Positions 37,105-45,820 are shown, numbered from the stretch's first letter. The stretch is 64,000 nucleotides of DNA from Chryseobacterium sp. MYb264 (GCF_035974275.1 NZ_CP142422.1:3224001-3288000), one strand, 5' to 3'. Translations and numbers: made by a program. Notes: generated by a model not told the origin, from the letters alone.

Positions 37105-39156
37105 ATGAAAGCTCCACAGGCAAAAAAAATAGAAAAAATACTCGAAATACACGGAGATCAAAGAAAGGATCATTATTTCTGGCTGAATGAAAGAGAAAAC
37201 CCTGAAGTCACAAAATACCTGGAAGAAGAAAATGCGTATGCCGATTTTATCATGAAAGATACTGAGCAGCTTCAGGAAGATCTTTTCGAGGAAATGAAAG
37301 CGAGGTACAAAAAAGATGATGAATCTCTCCCCTATTTCTTTAATGAATATTGGTATATCGTCCGGTATGAAGAAGGAAAAGAATACCCTATTTTTTGCAG
37401 AAAATACGGGAATTTAAATAGCGAAGAAGAAATTATTTTAGATGTTAATGTTCTCGCAGAAGGTGAAAATTATTTTGAAGTGGGCAGCGTTGCCGTTTCG
37501 CCCAATAACAAGCTGACTTCATTTTCCACAGACAATGTAAGCCGAAGAATTTATACCATCAATTTCAAAGATCTGATAACCGGAGAAATTCTTTCCGATA
37601 AGATCCCGAATACTACAGGAAAAGCCGTCTGGGCGAATGACAACGAACACGTATTCTATATCCGGAAAGATGAGAGCCTTCGCGCTTTTCAGGTTTACAG
37701 ACATCGTTTGGGAACAGACACTTCGGAAGATGTTCTTATTTTCCATGAAGAAGACGAAACTTTTGATATTAATGTTTTCAAAACCAAATCATTAGAATAC
37801 ATTTTCCTTGCCAGTTCAAGTACAATCTCTGATGAACACAGATTTATCCCTTCCGACAATGTTTTTGCAGAATGGAAGATCATTCAGCCGAGAATTGATG
37901 ATCTCGAATATTCTGTGGAACATTATGAAGATGAATTTTACATTATCACCAATGCAGACGATGCGTTTAATTTTAAAATCGTAAAAGCAAAAATTGATCA
38001 TTGCGGAATCGAAAACTGGGTAGATGTGATCCCTCACCGTCCGGAGGTTTTACTGGAAGGCTTTGAAATCTTTAAAAATTATTTGGTTCTTGAGGAAAGA
38101 GAAGAAGGCCTGCTTCAGATTAAAATTATTGACGAAAAAACTCAGAAATCTCATTACTTACCTTTTTCTGATCCCACGTATACCGCTTATATCGGATTAA
38201 ACCTTGAATTCGACACGGAAGTTTTACGATATGGCTACACCTCTTTAACACAACCCAGCTCGACCTATGAATACAATATGAAAGAACAAACCACCAAACT
38301 TCTGAAACAGCAGGAAGTTTTGGGCGGAAAGTTCTTTGCAGAAAATTACATTTCGGAAAGAGTGTGGGCTGATTCAAGAGATGGACAGGTTAAAATTCCG
38401 ATTTCTCTGGTGTATCATAAAGACACCCAAAAATCTGCAGATACTCCTCTGCTTTTATATGGTTATGGAAGTTACGGGCATACGGTTGATGCAAGCTTTT
38501 CAAATGTAAGACTATCGATTTTAGACCGTGGATTTATCTATGCAATTGCTCATATCAGAGGAGGAGAATATCTGGGAAGAGAATGGTATGAGGACGGAAA
38601 AATGTTGTCTAAGAAAAATACATTCTTCGATTTTATTGATGCCGGAAAATTTTTAATTAAAGAAAATTACACTTCCTCCAAACATTTATACGCCATGGGC
38701 GGAAGTGCCGGAGGATTGCTGGTGGGAGCTGTTATGAACTATGAACCGAAATTATTCAACGGGATTGTAGCACAAGTTCCCTTCGTAGATGTAGTTTCAA
38801 CCATGCTGGATGAAACAATCCCTTTAACTACTGGAGAATATGATGAATGGGGAAATCCGAACGACGAAGAATATTATCATTATATGAAAGAATATTCGCC
38901 CTACGACAATGTAGAAGCGAAAGAGTATCCAAACACCTTAATTACTACCGGGCTACATGACTCCCAGGTTCAATATTGGGAGCCGGCAAAATGGACAGCC
39001 AAATTAAGAGCGCTGAAAACGGACGATAATCTATTAATTTTCAAAACCGACATGAGCGCAGGACACGGTGGTGCGAGCGGAAGATTTGAATCATTAAAAG
39101 AAGATGCGTTGGAATATGCATTTTTATTAAAATTAGAAGATAAAAAAGATGATTAA
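37105..39156 (+). CDS. Oligopeptidase B (S9 family)
   Basis: Serine oligopeptidase of 683 residues that cuts short peptides after Lys or Arg. A seven-bladed beta-propeller (about 70-400) precedes an alpha/beta-hydrolase domain. The catalytic Ser sits in GGSAGG near residue 533, and the His in SAGHGG near 654. The N-terminal DHYFWLNERENPEV is characteristic of the S9A subfamily. No signal peptide, so it is cytoplasmic. Its stop overlaps the start of the next gene by 8 bases. Confidence 0.92.
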   Translation: MKAPQAKKIEKILEIHGDQRKDHYFWLNERENPEVTKYLEEENAYADFIMKDTEQLQEDLFEEMKARYKKDDESLPYFFNEYWYIVRYEEGKEYPIFCRKYGNLNSEEEIILDVNVLAEGENYFEVGSVAVSPNNKLTSFSTDNVSRRIYTINFKDLITGEILSDKIPNTTGKAVWANDNEHVFYIRKDESLRAFQVYRHRLGTDTSEDVLIFHEEDETFDINVFKTKSLEYIFLASSSTISDEHRFIPSDNVFAEWKIIQPRIDDLEYSVEHYEDEFYIITNADDAFNFKIVKAKIDHCGIENWVDVIPHRPEVLLEGFEIFKNYLVLEEREEGLLQIKIIDEKTQKSHYLPFSDPTYTAYIGLNLEFDTEVLRYGYTSLTQPSSTYEYNMKEQTTKLLKQQEVLGGKFFAENYISERVWADSRDGQVKIPISLVYHKDTQKSADTPLLLYGYGSYGHTVDASFSNVRLSILDRGFIYAIAHIRGGEYLGREWYEDGKMLSKKNTFFDFIDAGKFLIKENYTSSKHLYAMGGSAGGLLVGAVMNYEPKLFNGIVAQVPFVDVVSTMLDETIPLTTGEYDEWGNPNDEEYYHYMKEYSPYDNVEAKEYPNTLITTGLHDSQVQYWEPAKWTAKLRALKTDDNLLIFKTDMSAGHGGASGRFESLKEDALEYAFLLKLEDKKDD

Positions 39157-39493
39157 CGAGGCAGAATACTGGAAAAAAGTACAACATTTTTTCATCGAAA
39201 ATTTTGATACCGAAAAAGATGCGCCTATTGAAACATATTTGTTCTTAATAGGACTTCAGGAACTGGGAACCGGCCAGCAGAAATTTACGAAAGATGACAA
39301 AGTTAACCTTATTCACATTTCCGTTTGCAGACTCCTGGAACCCTTTGGATATTATAAATTTTCGCATTACGATGATGACGGATACCCCCATTGGGAGGAA
39401 CTGGAGCCACTCCCTGAACTAAAACCGAATGAGCAGCAGATTCTGATGAAGAAGGCAATTATTCAGTATTTTCAGGATGAAGAACTTATATAA
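39149..39493 (+). CDS. Conserved hypothetical protein
   Basis: A 114-residue acidic cytoplasmic protein (Asp/Glu-rich, with HYDDDGYPHWEELEPLP), mostly helical. No domain recognised. The 8-base overlap with oligopeptidase B implies coupled translation. It looks like the small conserved companion found in Chryseobacterium genomes, but no function is suggested. A large inverted repeat lies 64 bases downstream. Confidence 0.7.
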   Translation: MINEAEYWKKVQHFFIENFDTEKDAPIETYLFLIGLQELGTGQQKFTKDDKVNLIHISVCRLLEPFGYYKFSHYDDDGYPHWEELEPLPELKPNEQQILMKKAIIQYFQDEELI

Positions 39494-39556
39494 AATAAGC
39501 CACTCACCCAGAGTCATCTCCCTGATATAATCAACAAAAGACCAGCTAACGAACGT

Positions 39557-39618
39557 AAAATATCCGTTGAAAAATCTGAGCCCAATTCCTATTTTTAAGA
39601 TTTTTCAACGGATATTTT
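39557..39618. repeat. Perfect 21-bp inverted repeat
   Basis: The arms 39557-39577 and 39598-39618 are exact reverse complements over 21 bases, containing TATCCGTTGAAAAATC and its complement. The loop is 20 bases. No T-run follows, but the right arm ends TATTTT. The insertion sequence begins 24 bases to the right. It could be a terminator for 39149-39493 or a palindromic repeat. Confidence 0.75.
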
Positions 39619-39641
39619 AACTTTGAGCTTTTAAACTATTT

Positions 39642-41110
39642 AGTCGCTCCTTAAAAAGCTGTTTTTTGACTTTGAAAATTATATTTGCCTAAAAAGATTC
39701 GGAGAACAAGTTCGAGCCAAAGAAGAATTTGTTGTTTGATTTGATTCAATCTCATCTTCAAATTGTATCCAATCCCTGCTAATAATGCATTATTAATATC
39801 TCCAGCCACTCCTTTCAGGAAGTTTAATCCTAAGGAGTGGTTTCTTTTTAAATGAGAGATACAAGGTTCTATGGCTGCTCTTGCCCGGAATCTTAATCTG
39901 GCTACTTGTTGCCCATATTTTGTTTTTTCTTTTTTTGCGGGAAGCAAAATTGCTGTTCCTTCCACTTCTTTGATTCCTTTAAATCCTCTGTCTGTAGTGG
40001 CTTTCGTAGGTCTTGTTCCGCCAACGGATTTTCTTACCCTCTCACTCTGTGCCAATGATTCTTCAAGAGTTTTACTATCGTGAGGATTGCCAGAAAATCT
40101 CTTTACCGAGCTGATGATCCCTGTTTTCCGACCTCTTACTACTGCTACTTTTGTCCCAAACTCGTATGCTTTTCCCGATTTTCCTTTCGCAATACACGCA
40201 ACTTGTGGCTCGTGAAGACTGTAAATTTTATCTTTCGTGGTACGTTCTTGGGTGAGTGCTTTAAGGTAAATTTTAAAAACGTCTTCGTAGCCTTTCAAAA
40301 CATCTTTAGGAAGTTTTCTTTCCAATTCCCGAAGAACTCTTTTACCAATCGTCCTGAGCTTTTTCCTCGCCATTTTTGCCTTCTTCTGTCTTCTGGGATG
40401 ATGTCCAAAAAAAGCGTCCCGCAATAATTGTTTGCTCACTCTTCTGTAGCTTTGTCTTTGTACAACGCTCTCTTTTTCTGCTATTTTTCTACAATTGTCG
40501 ATTACTTTTTTTGCTAATTTGGCATCGGTAGGAAAGGTAATGTTCTTCTCCTGAACCGTCGTATCTACCTGAACTTCATCTTCTGTTTTGGCTTTGGGAT
40601 GGAGAGAAACGCTTTGTCCCAAAAGAAATTCCAAACCCTTATCTCCAATTCTTTTTCTGAAGTGTACAAAATTGCTCGGATCGAAAGGCTGCTCTGTCTG
40701 GAAAAAGGTTTCTCCGGTAAAATATTGCCAATACGCATTCTCAATCCATCTCTCTATTACACTTTCATCACTTTCTTTAAACATTTCCTTGAGCAAAAGC
40801 ATTCCTGCTATTTTACGGATAGCAATAGAAGGTCTTCCGTTTTCTGAAAATAATTTCTCAAACTCTGACTCCATTTTATCCCAGGAAATCTCCCCAGCTA
40901 ATTTTACCACCGGATGCTCCATATTAATAAGCTCCGTAAGCCTGGTCTTGAATAAATTCTGCTGTAAATCCTCTCTTATTTTGCCTAACATTTTGCCACT
41001 TTTTATATCCTAAAAATACAATTTATTGCAATTTTTTACAACGATTTTTTACGAAATATAAGTGCATAAAACTGATAATCAAAATATTACTTGGTTTTTA
41101 AGGAATGACT
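39642..41110 (-). mobile_element. IS5-like insertion sequence, copy 2 (1469 bp)
   Basis: Same terminal repeats as copy 1 (AGTCGCTCCTTAAAAA / AGTCATTCCTTAAAAA). Flanked by the 4-base duplication ATTT (39638-39641 and 41111-41114). It is one A shorter than copy 1 and in the same orientation, with its first base 14,690 bases beyond that of copy 1. Separate duplications show two independent insertions. Confidence 0.93.
39651..40991 (-). CDS. IS5 family transposase (copy 2)
   Basis: Identical in all 446 residues to the transposase at 24961-26301: the VDTTVQ and TDRGFKG motifs, the acidic residue near EPCISHLKRNH and a basic insertion. Intact. Its stop codon lies inside the terminal repeat. Perfect protein identity implies recent transposition or gene conversion. 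Confidence 0.93.
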   Translation of the reverse strand: MLGKIREDLQQNLFKTRLTELINMEHPVVKLAGEISWDKMESEFEKLFSENGRPSIAIRKIAGMLLLKEMFKESDESVIERWIENAYWQYFTGETFFQTEQPFDPSNFVHFRKRIGDKGLEFLLGQSVSLHPKAKTEDEVQVDTTVQEKNITFPTDAKLAKKVIDNCRKIAEKESVVQRQSYRRVSKQLLRDAFFGHHPRRQKKAKMARKKLRTIGKRVLRELERKLPKDVLKGYEDVFKIYLKALTQERTTKDKIYSLHEPQVACIAKGKSGKAYEFGTKVAVVRGRKTGIISSVKRFSGNPHDSKTLEESLAQSERVRKSVGGTRPTKATTDRGFKGIKEVEGTAILLPAKKEKTKYGQQVARLRFRARAAIEPCISHLKRNHSLGLNFLKGVAGDINNALLAGIGYNLKMRLNQIKQQILLWLELVLRIFLGKYNFQSQKTAF

Positions 41111-41200
41111 ATTTATTCTGAAAGAATATAAAAATCGGGAAAACACAGCACACTTCACTGCCAGATATACCCTTCTCTGATTTTTATTCACTTATCGGTT

Positions 41201-41644
41201 TTATCCTTTCCTCTGGTCCTGCTCTATTTTTTGCCGGTAATAAAACATAGGAATAATCAACAATAAAATGAGAGGCTGGATCACAAACCTTCTCATATAA
41301 AAAGAAAACAGATAGCCAATTTCGAACTCTGATGAAATACAGTATAAATAAATGGGAAAAGTAATCAGGAATATAATAAGTATCAGGAAACCTCCCTGGA
41401 CAGTCCATTGCTTTTTTTTAAATAGATAATGGATAACAACACAGGAAAAAAACAGATTCAGAAAAAACCTGAAAAAATGCCCAATAATAAGTTTACCCCA
41501 TTGAAAAGAGGGAAAATTCATATTTTTGCTGGCTTCATGGAAATAATCAAGAAAAGGGTCATAGAAGAGGCGATCTTCAAAAACCCTTACCCCTACAAGC
41601 CCTATCAAGGCTGCAATGATAAAAAACCAACTAAGTATTTTCAT
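41201..41644 (-). CDS. Exosortase F system-associated membrane protein
   Basis: Inner-membrane protein of 147 residues with about four hydrophobic segments. The start MKILSWFFIIAALIGLVGVR, and the DRLFYDPFLDYFH and FPSFQWGKL motifs, match the small family always found beside XrtF. It overlaps xrtF by 14 bases on the same strand, so it is the second gene of a two-gene unit. Role presumed accessory to the exosortase. Its 3' end is 91 bases from the IS copy 2 boundary. Confidence 0.83.
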   Translation of the reverse strand: MKILSWFFIIAALIGLVGVRVFEDRLFYDPFLDYFHEASKNMNFPSFQWGKLIIGHFFRFFLNLFFSCVVIHYLFKKKQWTVQGGFLILIIFLITFPIYLYCISSEFEIGYLFSFYMRRFVIQPLILLLIIPMFYYRQKIEQDQRKG

Positions 41645-42161
41645 TTTTCAAAGCAAAAAATTTAATCCATACCAGCCAAAGCAACACCACGGTCCCGTAG
41701 ATGACAGCCGGAAAAATATAGTCATGAAATATTTTATCATATTGCTTAAAGTCTGTCACCACAATATTGAGCCCTACAATCCTTAGCACATTCATAATAT
41801 ACAAGACAATAAGACCTGACAGCGCAAATATAAAAGTTTTACTTCCCTTGTAAAAGGCAAAAACAAAAGCTAAAAAGAGAATCATCACAGAAACTGCATT
41901 GCATCCTTCGACCATTCTCGAGGAGTATCCATTTTTCACATAAAACCATACCTGCTCGCCTTTTACATCATTAAAAAGCTGCGTAGGATAACCACAGGCA
42001 TTCTGCACATGCTGTACCTGGCCTGCAATTAGTCTGGAAAAAGGATCCAGACCCTTTGGCTGAAAAGTATTGAGATAAAACTGATATCCAAAAAGCAGCA
42101 CCAAATAGATGGCAATAAATCTCAACAAAGTACCCAATACCGGTTTAAAGTCCTTTAGCAT
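41631..42161 (-). CDS. xrtF: Exosortase XrtF
   Basis: Membrane cysteine protease/transpeptidase of 176 residues that processes C-terminal sorting signals. The exosortase triad is present: C87 in EGCNAVSVM, R127 in NVLRIVGLN and H146 in IFHDYIFP, each at the end of a membrane helix. The start at 42161 (MLKDFKPVLG) is preferred to one 42 residues upstream that overlaps the divergent kinase. It sits 4 bases after a -7 element, implying a leaderless mRNA. No obvious sorted substrate is encoded nearby. Confidence 0.87.
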   Translation of the reverse strand: MLKDFKPVLGTLLRFIAIYLVLLFGYQFYLNTFQPKGLDPFSRLIAGQVQHVQNACGYPTQLFNDVKGEQVWFYVKNGYSSRMVEGCNAVSVMILFLAFVFAFYKGSKTFIFALSGLIVLYIMNVLRIVGLNIVVTDFKQYDKIFHDYIFPAVIYGTVVLLWLVWIKFFALKNENT

Positions 42162-42165
42162 ATTG

Positions 42166-42173
42166 CAAATATA
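42166..42173 (-). promoter_or_regulatory. -7 element of xrtF
   Basis: TATATTTG on the minus strand ends 4 bases before the xrtF start, so transcription would begin at or next to the start codon. Confidence 0.6.
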
Positions 42174-42193
42174 AAAATTCAGCTGTAAATTAC

Positions 42194-42201
42194 TATATTT
42201 G
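42194..42201 (+). promoter_or_regulatory. -7 element of the AmgK-like cassette
   Basis: TATATTTG, the same octamer as the divergent xrtF element, ends 8 bases before the start at 42210. Confidence 0.6.
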
Positions 42202-42209
42202 TTGCTACT

Positions 42210-43232
42210 ATGATTTCCGAATACGCACAACGATTTTTTGAAAATTATACAGGCAAAGAATCTTCTGAATTTATTATTTTGGCTCAAAGCGGCTCCGCAA
42301 GGGTAAATTTTCGGGCTAAATGTGACAATAAAGAGTATATTATTACCTATAACGAGAACATTCAGGAGAACGAAAGTTTTCTCTATTACTCAGCAGTTTT
42401 CTCCAGTCTTCAGCTCAATACCCCGCAAATTTTTGCAGTTTCCGCTGACCGGAAAATATACATACAGGAATTCCTCGGAAACCACACCCTTTCAGAAGTT
42501 ATCGCCAATGAGGGGGAAAGCGAAAAGGTGCGGTCTCTGGTCAAGGAAACGTTAAGAAAACTGTATCAGCTGCAAACTGAAACACAAAACAAAATAGACT
42601 TTACCCTGACTTTTGAATATGAATCGTATGATGAACTTCCGGTAACTCATGATCTTTATTATTTTAAGAATTTTGTAGCCGATGTACTGGAACTGGAATA
42701 TCATAAATCTACTCTTCTAAAGGAATTTAAAAGTATCGTCCTTCTCATTGAAAGCCTCGCACCGAAAGGGCTTATGATCCGTGATTTCCAGTCGAGAAAT
42801 ATCATGGTGAATGACCAGCATCAGGTTTCTTTTATCGATTACCAGTCTGCTATGAAAGGACCACTGATGTATGATGTTATTTCTTTTTTATTTCAGGCAA
42901 AGGCCAACTTCAGTGAAGATCTGAAAAAAGAAATGTTATATTTTTATATTCATCAGTTTGAGAGCGATACAACCAGGACTCAGCTTCAGCAATCCATAGC
43001 TCCCCTGCAGCTGATGAGGTTCCTGCAGGTTCTCGGAGCCTACGGTTTCAGAGGGCTTATCCAAAAGAAAAACCATTTTATAGGAAGTATAGGTAAAGGA
43101 ATTGACAATCTGACGGCATTTTCAAAGACCTGGGATCAGATGAAAAAATATCCTGAGCTTCAAAAAGTGATCGAACAATTACAGTCTGAAAAAACACGTC
43201 TCAAAATTAAAGATATCATTGAACCGGTCTGA
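42210..43232 (+). CDS. amgK: AmgK-like sugar kinase (aminoglycoside phosphotransferase family)
   Basis: Cytoplasmic kinase of 340 residues in the APH/choline-kinase fold. The catalytic loop IRDFQSRNIMV lies near 191 and the metal-binding FIDYQSA near 210. Length fits AmgK, which phosphorylates MurNAc and GlcNAc at C1 for peptidoglycan recycling. Support comes from context: a RapZ C-terminal domain gene follows by 54 bases and a MurU-like nucleotidyltransferase after that, the partner of AmgK. Other substrates of this kinase family are possible, so the symbol is tentative. Start overlaps nothing if xrtF begins at 42161. Confidence 0.78.
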   Translation: MISEYAQRFFENYTGKESSEFIILAQSGSARVNFRAKCDNKEYIITYNENIQENESFLYYSAVFSSLQLNTPQIFAVSADRKIYIQEFLGNHTLSEVIANEGESEKVRSLVKETLRKLYQLQTETQNKIDFTLTFEYESYDELPVTHDLYYFKNFVADVLELEYHKSTLLKEFKSIVLLIESLAPKGLMIRDFQSRNIMVNDQHQVSFIDYQSAMKGPLMYDVISFLFQAKANFSEDLKKEMLYFYIHQFESDTTRTQLQQSIAPLQLMRFLQVLGAYGFRGLIQKKNHFIGSIGKGIDNLTAFSKTWDQMKKYPELQKVIEQLQSEKTRLKIKDIIEPV

Positions 43233-43286
43233 AAGACTTCGGTTTTCGGTAGAAAAGAGAATAAAAAAATTAAATAGAAATAAAAA

Positions 43287-43697
43287 ATGTTACACATTGA
43301 CATCCATAGCTTTTCGTACAAAAAAGGCGGAATTCCAAAAGACGAATCAGGAAACGGAGGAGGCTTTGCCTTTGACTGCCGGGGAATTCTAAACCCAGGA
43401 AGAATTGAAGAATACAAAAGTCAGACGGGAAATGATCAAGGAGTACAGGAATATCTGGAAACAAAAACTGAAATGCCAGTATTCCTTAATCTTATTAAGA
43501 ATATAGTGTCCATCACTATTGATAATTATCTTGACAGAGGTTTTGAAAACCTTCAGATCAACTTTGGATGTACCGGCGGACAGCACCGCTCCGTGTATTC
43601 AGCCATTAAAACAGCAGAATTTATAAAGGAAAAATATCCCGAAGGCACGTACATCACGATACACCACGACGAACAGCCACAACTTAATAACCTGTAG
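43287..43697 (+). CDS. RapZ C-terminal domain-containing protein
   Basis: A 136-residue stand-alone copy of the RapZ C-terminal domain. Family motifs are SFSYKKGGIPKDESG at the start, FDCRGILNPGR near 30, the TGND segment near 48, and INFGCTGGQHRSVYSA near 90. In E. coli RapZ this domain binds GlcN6P and GlmY/GlmZ RNA to regulate amino-sugar synthesis; here the N-terminal ATPase domain is absent. Located between AmgK-like and MurU-like genes, so it may sense an amino-sugar phosphate. Any RNA binding is speculative. Confidence 0.88.
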   Translation: MLHIDIHSFSYKKGGIPKDESGNGGGFAFDCRGILNPGRIEEYKSQTGNDQGVQEYLETKTEMPVFLNLIKNIVSITIDNYLDRGFENLQINFGCTGGQHRSVYSAIKTAEFIKEKYPEGTYITIHHDEQPQLNNL

Positions 43698-43788
43698 CAG
43701 GTCTCATTTTCACTTGTGTTGTTACCGGATTTTACGAAGTAAATATTCTTCTTTTACCACTTATACTATTATTCATTATCTATATTAT

Positions 43789-44502
43789 ATGAAGGCTCTT
43801 ATTTTTGCAGCAGGAAAAGGAACAAGATTAAAACCTTTCACAGACCACCATCCGAAAGCTCTCGCGAAGGTAAACGGAATTCCTCTATTGGAAAGAAATA
43901 TTACTTATCTCAAAAGTTTCGGAATTACCGACTTTGTGATCAACATTCATCATTTTGGAAATCAAATTGTTGATTTTTTAAAGCAAAACAATAATTTCAA
44001 CTGTAAAATAGAAATCTCTGATGAAAGTCAGGAATTGCTGGAAACCGGAGGCGGCTTGATTTTTGCTAGAAGATTTCTTGATCTTGGAGAAGATTTCCTG
44101 ATCATGAATGCAGACATCTTAACCGATATTGATATTCATGCATTGGTAAATTATCATAAAAAGATAAAAGATTTTGCTACTTTAGCCGTTTCTGAAAGAG
44201 AAAGTTCAAGAAAACTTCTTTTTAATGAGGAAATGGTTTTAAGAGGATGGATGAATGTAACCACCGGAGAACAGAGGCTTGCCGAATTCAATAAAGGTTT
44301 CAGGGCACTTGCCTTCAGCGGTGTACACTGCATTAATCCTTCAATTTTTAATAAGATTAAAAGAACCGGTAAATTTTCTGTAATGGAGGAATATCTGGAT
44401 CTGATGCAAACTGAGCATATCCATGGCTTTGTTCATCAAAGTATCCTTATTGACGTCGGAAGGCCAGAGTCTGTAACAGAAGCCGAAAAATATTTTAAAT
44501 AA
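43789..44502 (+). CDS. murU: MurU-like sugar-1-phosphate nucleotidyltransferase
   Basis: A 237-residue nucleotidyltransferase with the pyrophosphorylase motif FAAGKGTRLKPFTDHHPKAL (residues 5-24, shortened), plus ETGGGL near 87 and the acidic NADILTDID near 103. MurU makes UDP-MurNAc from MurNAc-1-phosphate, completing the AmgK pathway. The start at 43789 is chosen because the motif begins there; 25 extra upstream residues are not family sequence. Sugar-nucleotide specificity cannot be proved from sequence, but the neighbours favour the salvage role. Confidence 0.82.
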   Translation: MKALIFAAGKGTRLKPFTDHHPKALAKVNGIPLLERNITYLKSFGITDFVINIHHFGNQIVDFLKQNNNFNCKIEISDESQELLETGGGLIFARRFLDLGEDFLIMNADILTDIDIHALVNYHKKIKDFATLAVSERESSRKLLFNEEMVLRGWMNVTTGEQRLAEFNKGFRALAFSGVHCINPSIFNKIKRTGKFSVMEEYLDLMQTEHIHGFVHQSILIDVGRPESVTEAEKYFK

Positions 44503-44508
44503 AAACCT

Positions 44509-45261
44509 ATGATGGAAATGAATGAAAGAGATGAAAGTCTGGTAAATCCTGAATTGGACAGCAACGAAACAAAACTACATAACAGTTTAAGACAAAAAAC
44601 CTGGGACGAGACAATCACTAAGGACAGCTGGATGGTTTTCAAGGTGATGGCAGAGTTCGTAGACGGTTATGAAAAGCTGGCTAAGATAGGCCCTTGTGTA
44701 TCTATATTTGGTTCTGCAAGACTAAAACCGGAAAGCCAATATTACGAAATGGCCGTAGAAATTGCCGAAAAGATTACCAAGCTTGGCTTTGGAATCATCA
44801 CCGGTGGCGGCCCGGGAATTATGGAAGCAGGAAATAAGGGAGCATTTAATGCGCAGGGGAAATCCATAGGATTAAATATTGACCTTCCCTTTGAACAGCA
44901 TTTTAATCCTTATATCAACAAATCATACTCAATGAATTTTGATTATTTTTTTGTCAGGAAAGTAATGTTTGTAAAATACTCTCAAGGTTTCGTGGTCATG
45001 CCCGGAGGATTTGGTACCCTTGATGAGCTTACGGAGGCCTTAACCCTGATTCAGACCAATAAAATCGGAAAGTTTCCGATTGTACTGGTTGGCTCAGAAT
45101 TCTGGAGCGGATTATTAGACTGGTTTAAAGAAACTTTACTGAAAGAAGGGATGATCCACGAAGATGATCTGGATCTTTATCGCGTGGTAGATACCGCAGA
45201 TGAGGCGGTGGCACATATCAAAGCCTTTTACGATAAGTATTCAGTGAATGTAAACTTTTAA
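44509..45261 (+). CDS. LOG family / TIGR00730 Rossmann-fold protein
   Basis: A 250-residue Rossmann-fold protein of the LOG (lysine decarboxylase-like) family, whose members cleave nucleoside monophosphates at the N-glycosidic bond. It has the signature TGGGPGIMEAGNKGA near 104 and MPGGFGTLDEL near 165. It starts 6 bases after the MurU-like gene, so it may share that transcript. Members also hydrolyse AMP-like nucleotides, but no substrate can be named here. Confidence 0.88.
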   Translation: MMEMNERDESLVNPELDSNETKLHNSLRQKTWDETITKDSWMVFKVMAEFVDGYEKLAKIGPCVSIFGSARLKPESQYYEMAVEIAEKITKLGFGIITGGGPGIMEAGNKGAFNAQGKSIGLNIDLPFEQHFNPYINKSYSMNFDYFFVRKVMFVKYSQGFVVMPGGFGTLDELTEALTLIQTNKIGKFPIVLVGSEFWSGLLDWFKETLLKEGMIHEDDLDLYRVVDTADEAVAHIKAFYDKYSVNVNF

Positions 45262-45319
45262 TTGGCATATTATTTGACATTTGAACCTAACAAAGATGAT
45301 TGTAAATCTATTAATTAAG

Positions 45320-45790
45320 ATGAAAAAACTTTTATATATATCAGGAATTTTAACATTTTTTGTGTTAATGAGTTTTATGTATGTAGACTTTTTCTCTTCA
45401 ATGACAAAAGTGGATTATATTGATGGAAGCAAGACATTGAAGTTTACCACAAAGATGAATACCGGTCACATTTCAGATGCCATCAAGATCAATCCAAATA
45501 CTGCAGGATTTGAAGCAGAAGTAAAGAAGTACGTTAATAATAATTTTGACGTGTATGTTAACGGTTCTCCCAAAACCATCACTTTCACAGGAAGCCAGGT
45601 AAGCGGGGAAACGGTATGGGTATATTTTGAAACAGGTGGTATCTCCGATATCAGTACCCTGAAGATTAAGAACACGATTCTTCTGAGCGCATTTCCTAAG
45701 CAGATTAATCTTGTCAATATCGCTTATAAAGGAAGTCAGAAAACCATGAATTTTCAACGCGGGAAAGAAGTGAATGAAGTTTCTTTTTAA
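45320..45790 (+). CDS. DUF6702 family protein, exported
   Basis: A 156-residue protein with one N-terminal hydrophobic segment (about 5-20, then MSFMYVDFFSS) acting as signal or anchor, followed by a beta-rich domain like DUF6702 (TKVDYIDGSKTLKFTTKM, then VWVYFE and INLVNIAYKG). Function is unknown. The start at 45320 is preferred over the ATG 13 codons upstream because the signal then begins MKKLLYISG. It ends at the terminator at 45821. Confidence 0.68.
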   Translation: MKKLLYISGILTFFVLMSFMYVDFFSSMTKVDYIDGSKTLKFTTKMNTGHISDAIKINPNTAGFEAEVKKYVNNNFDVYVNGSPKTITFTGSQVSGETVWVYFETGGISDISTLKIKNTILLSAFPKQINLVNIAYKGSQKTMNFQRGKEVNEVSF

Positions 45791-45820
45791 GATAATTACA
45801 TGTTAATAAAGCATGAAGGT

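Noticed and set aside
24952..41110. A composite transposon carrying the 13.2-kb block
   Set aside because: The copies have different 4-base duplications at their own ends and the DNA between them is ordinary core genes, so two single insertions explain it better.
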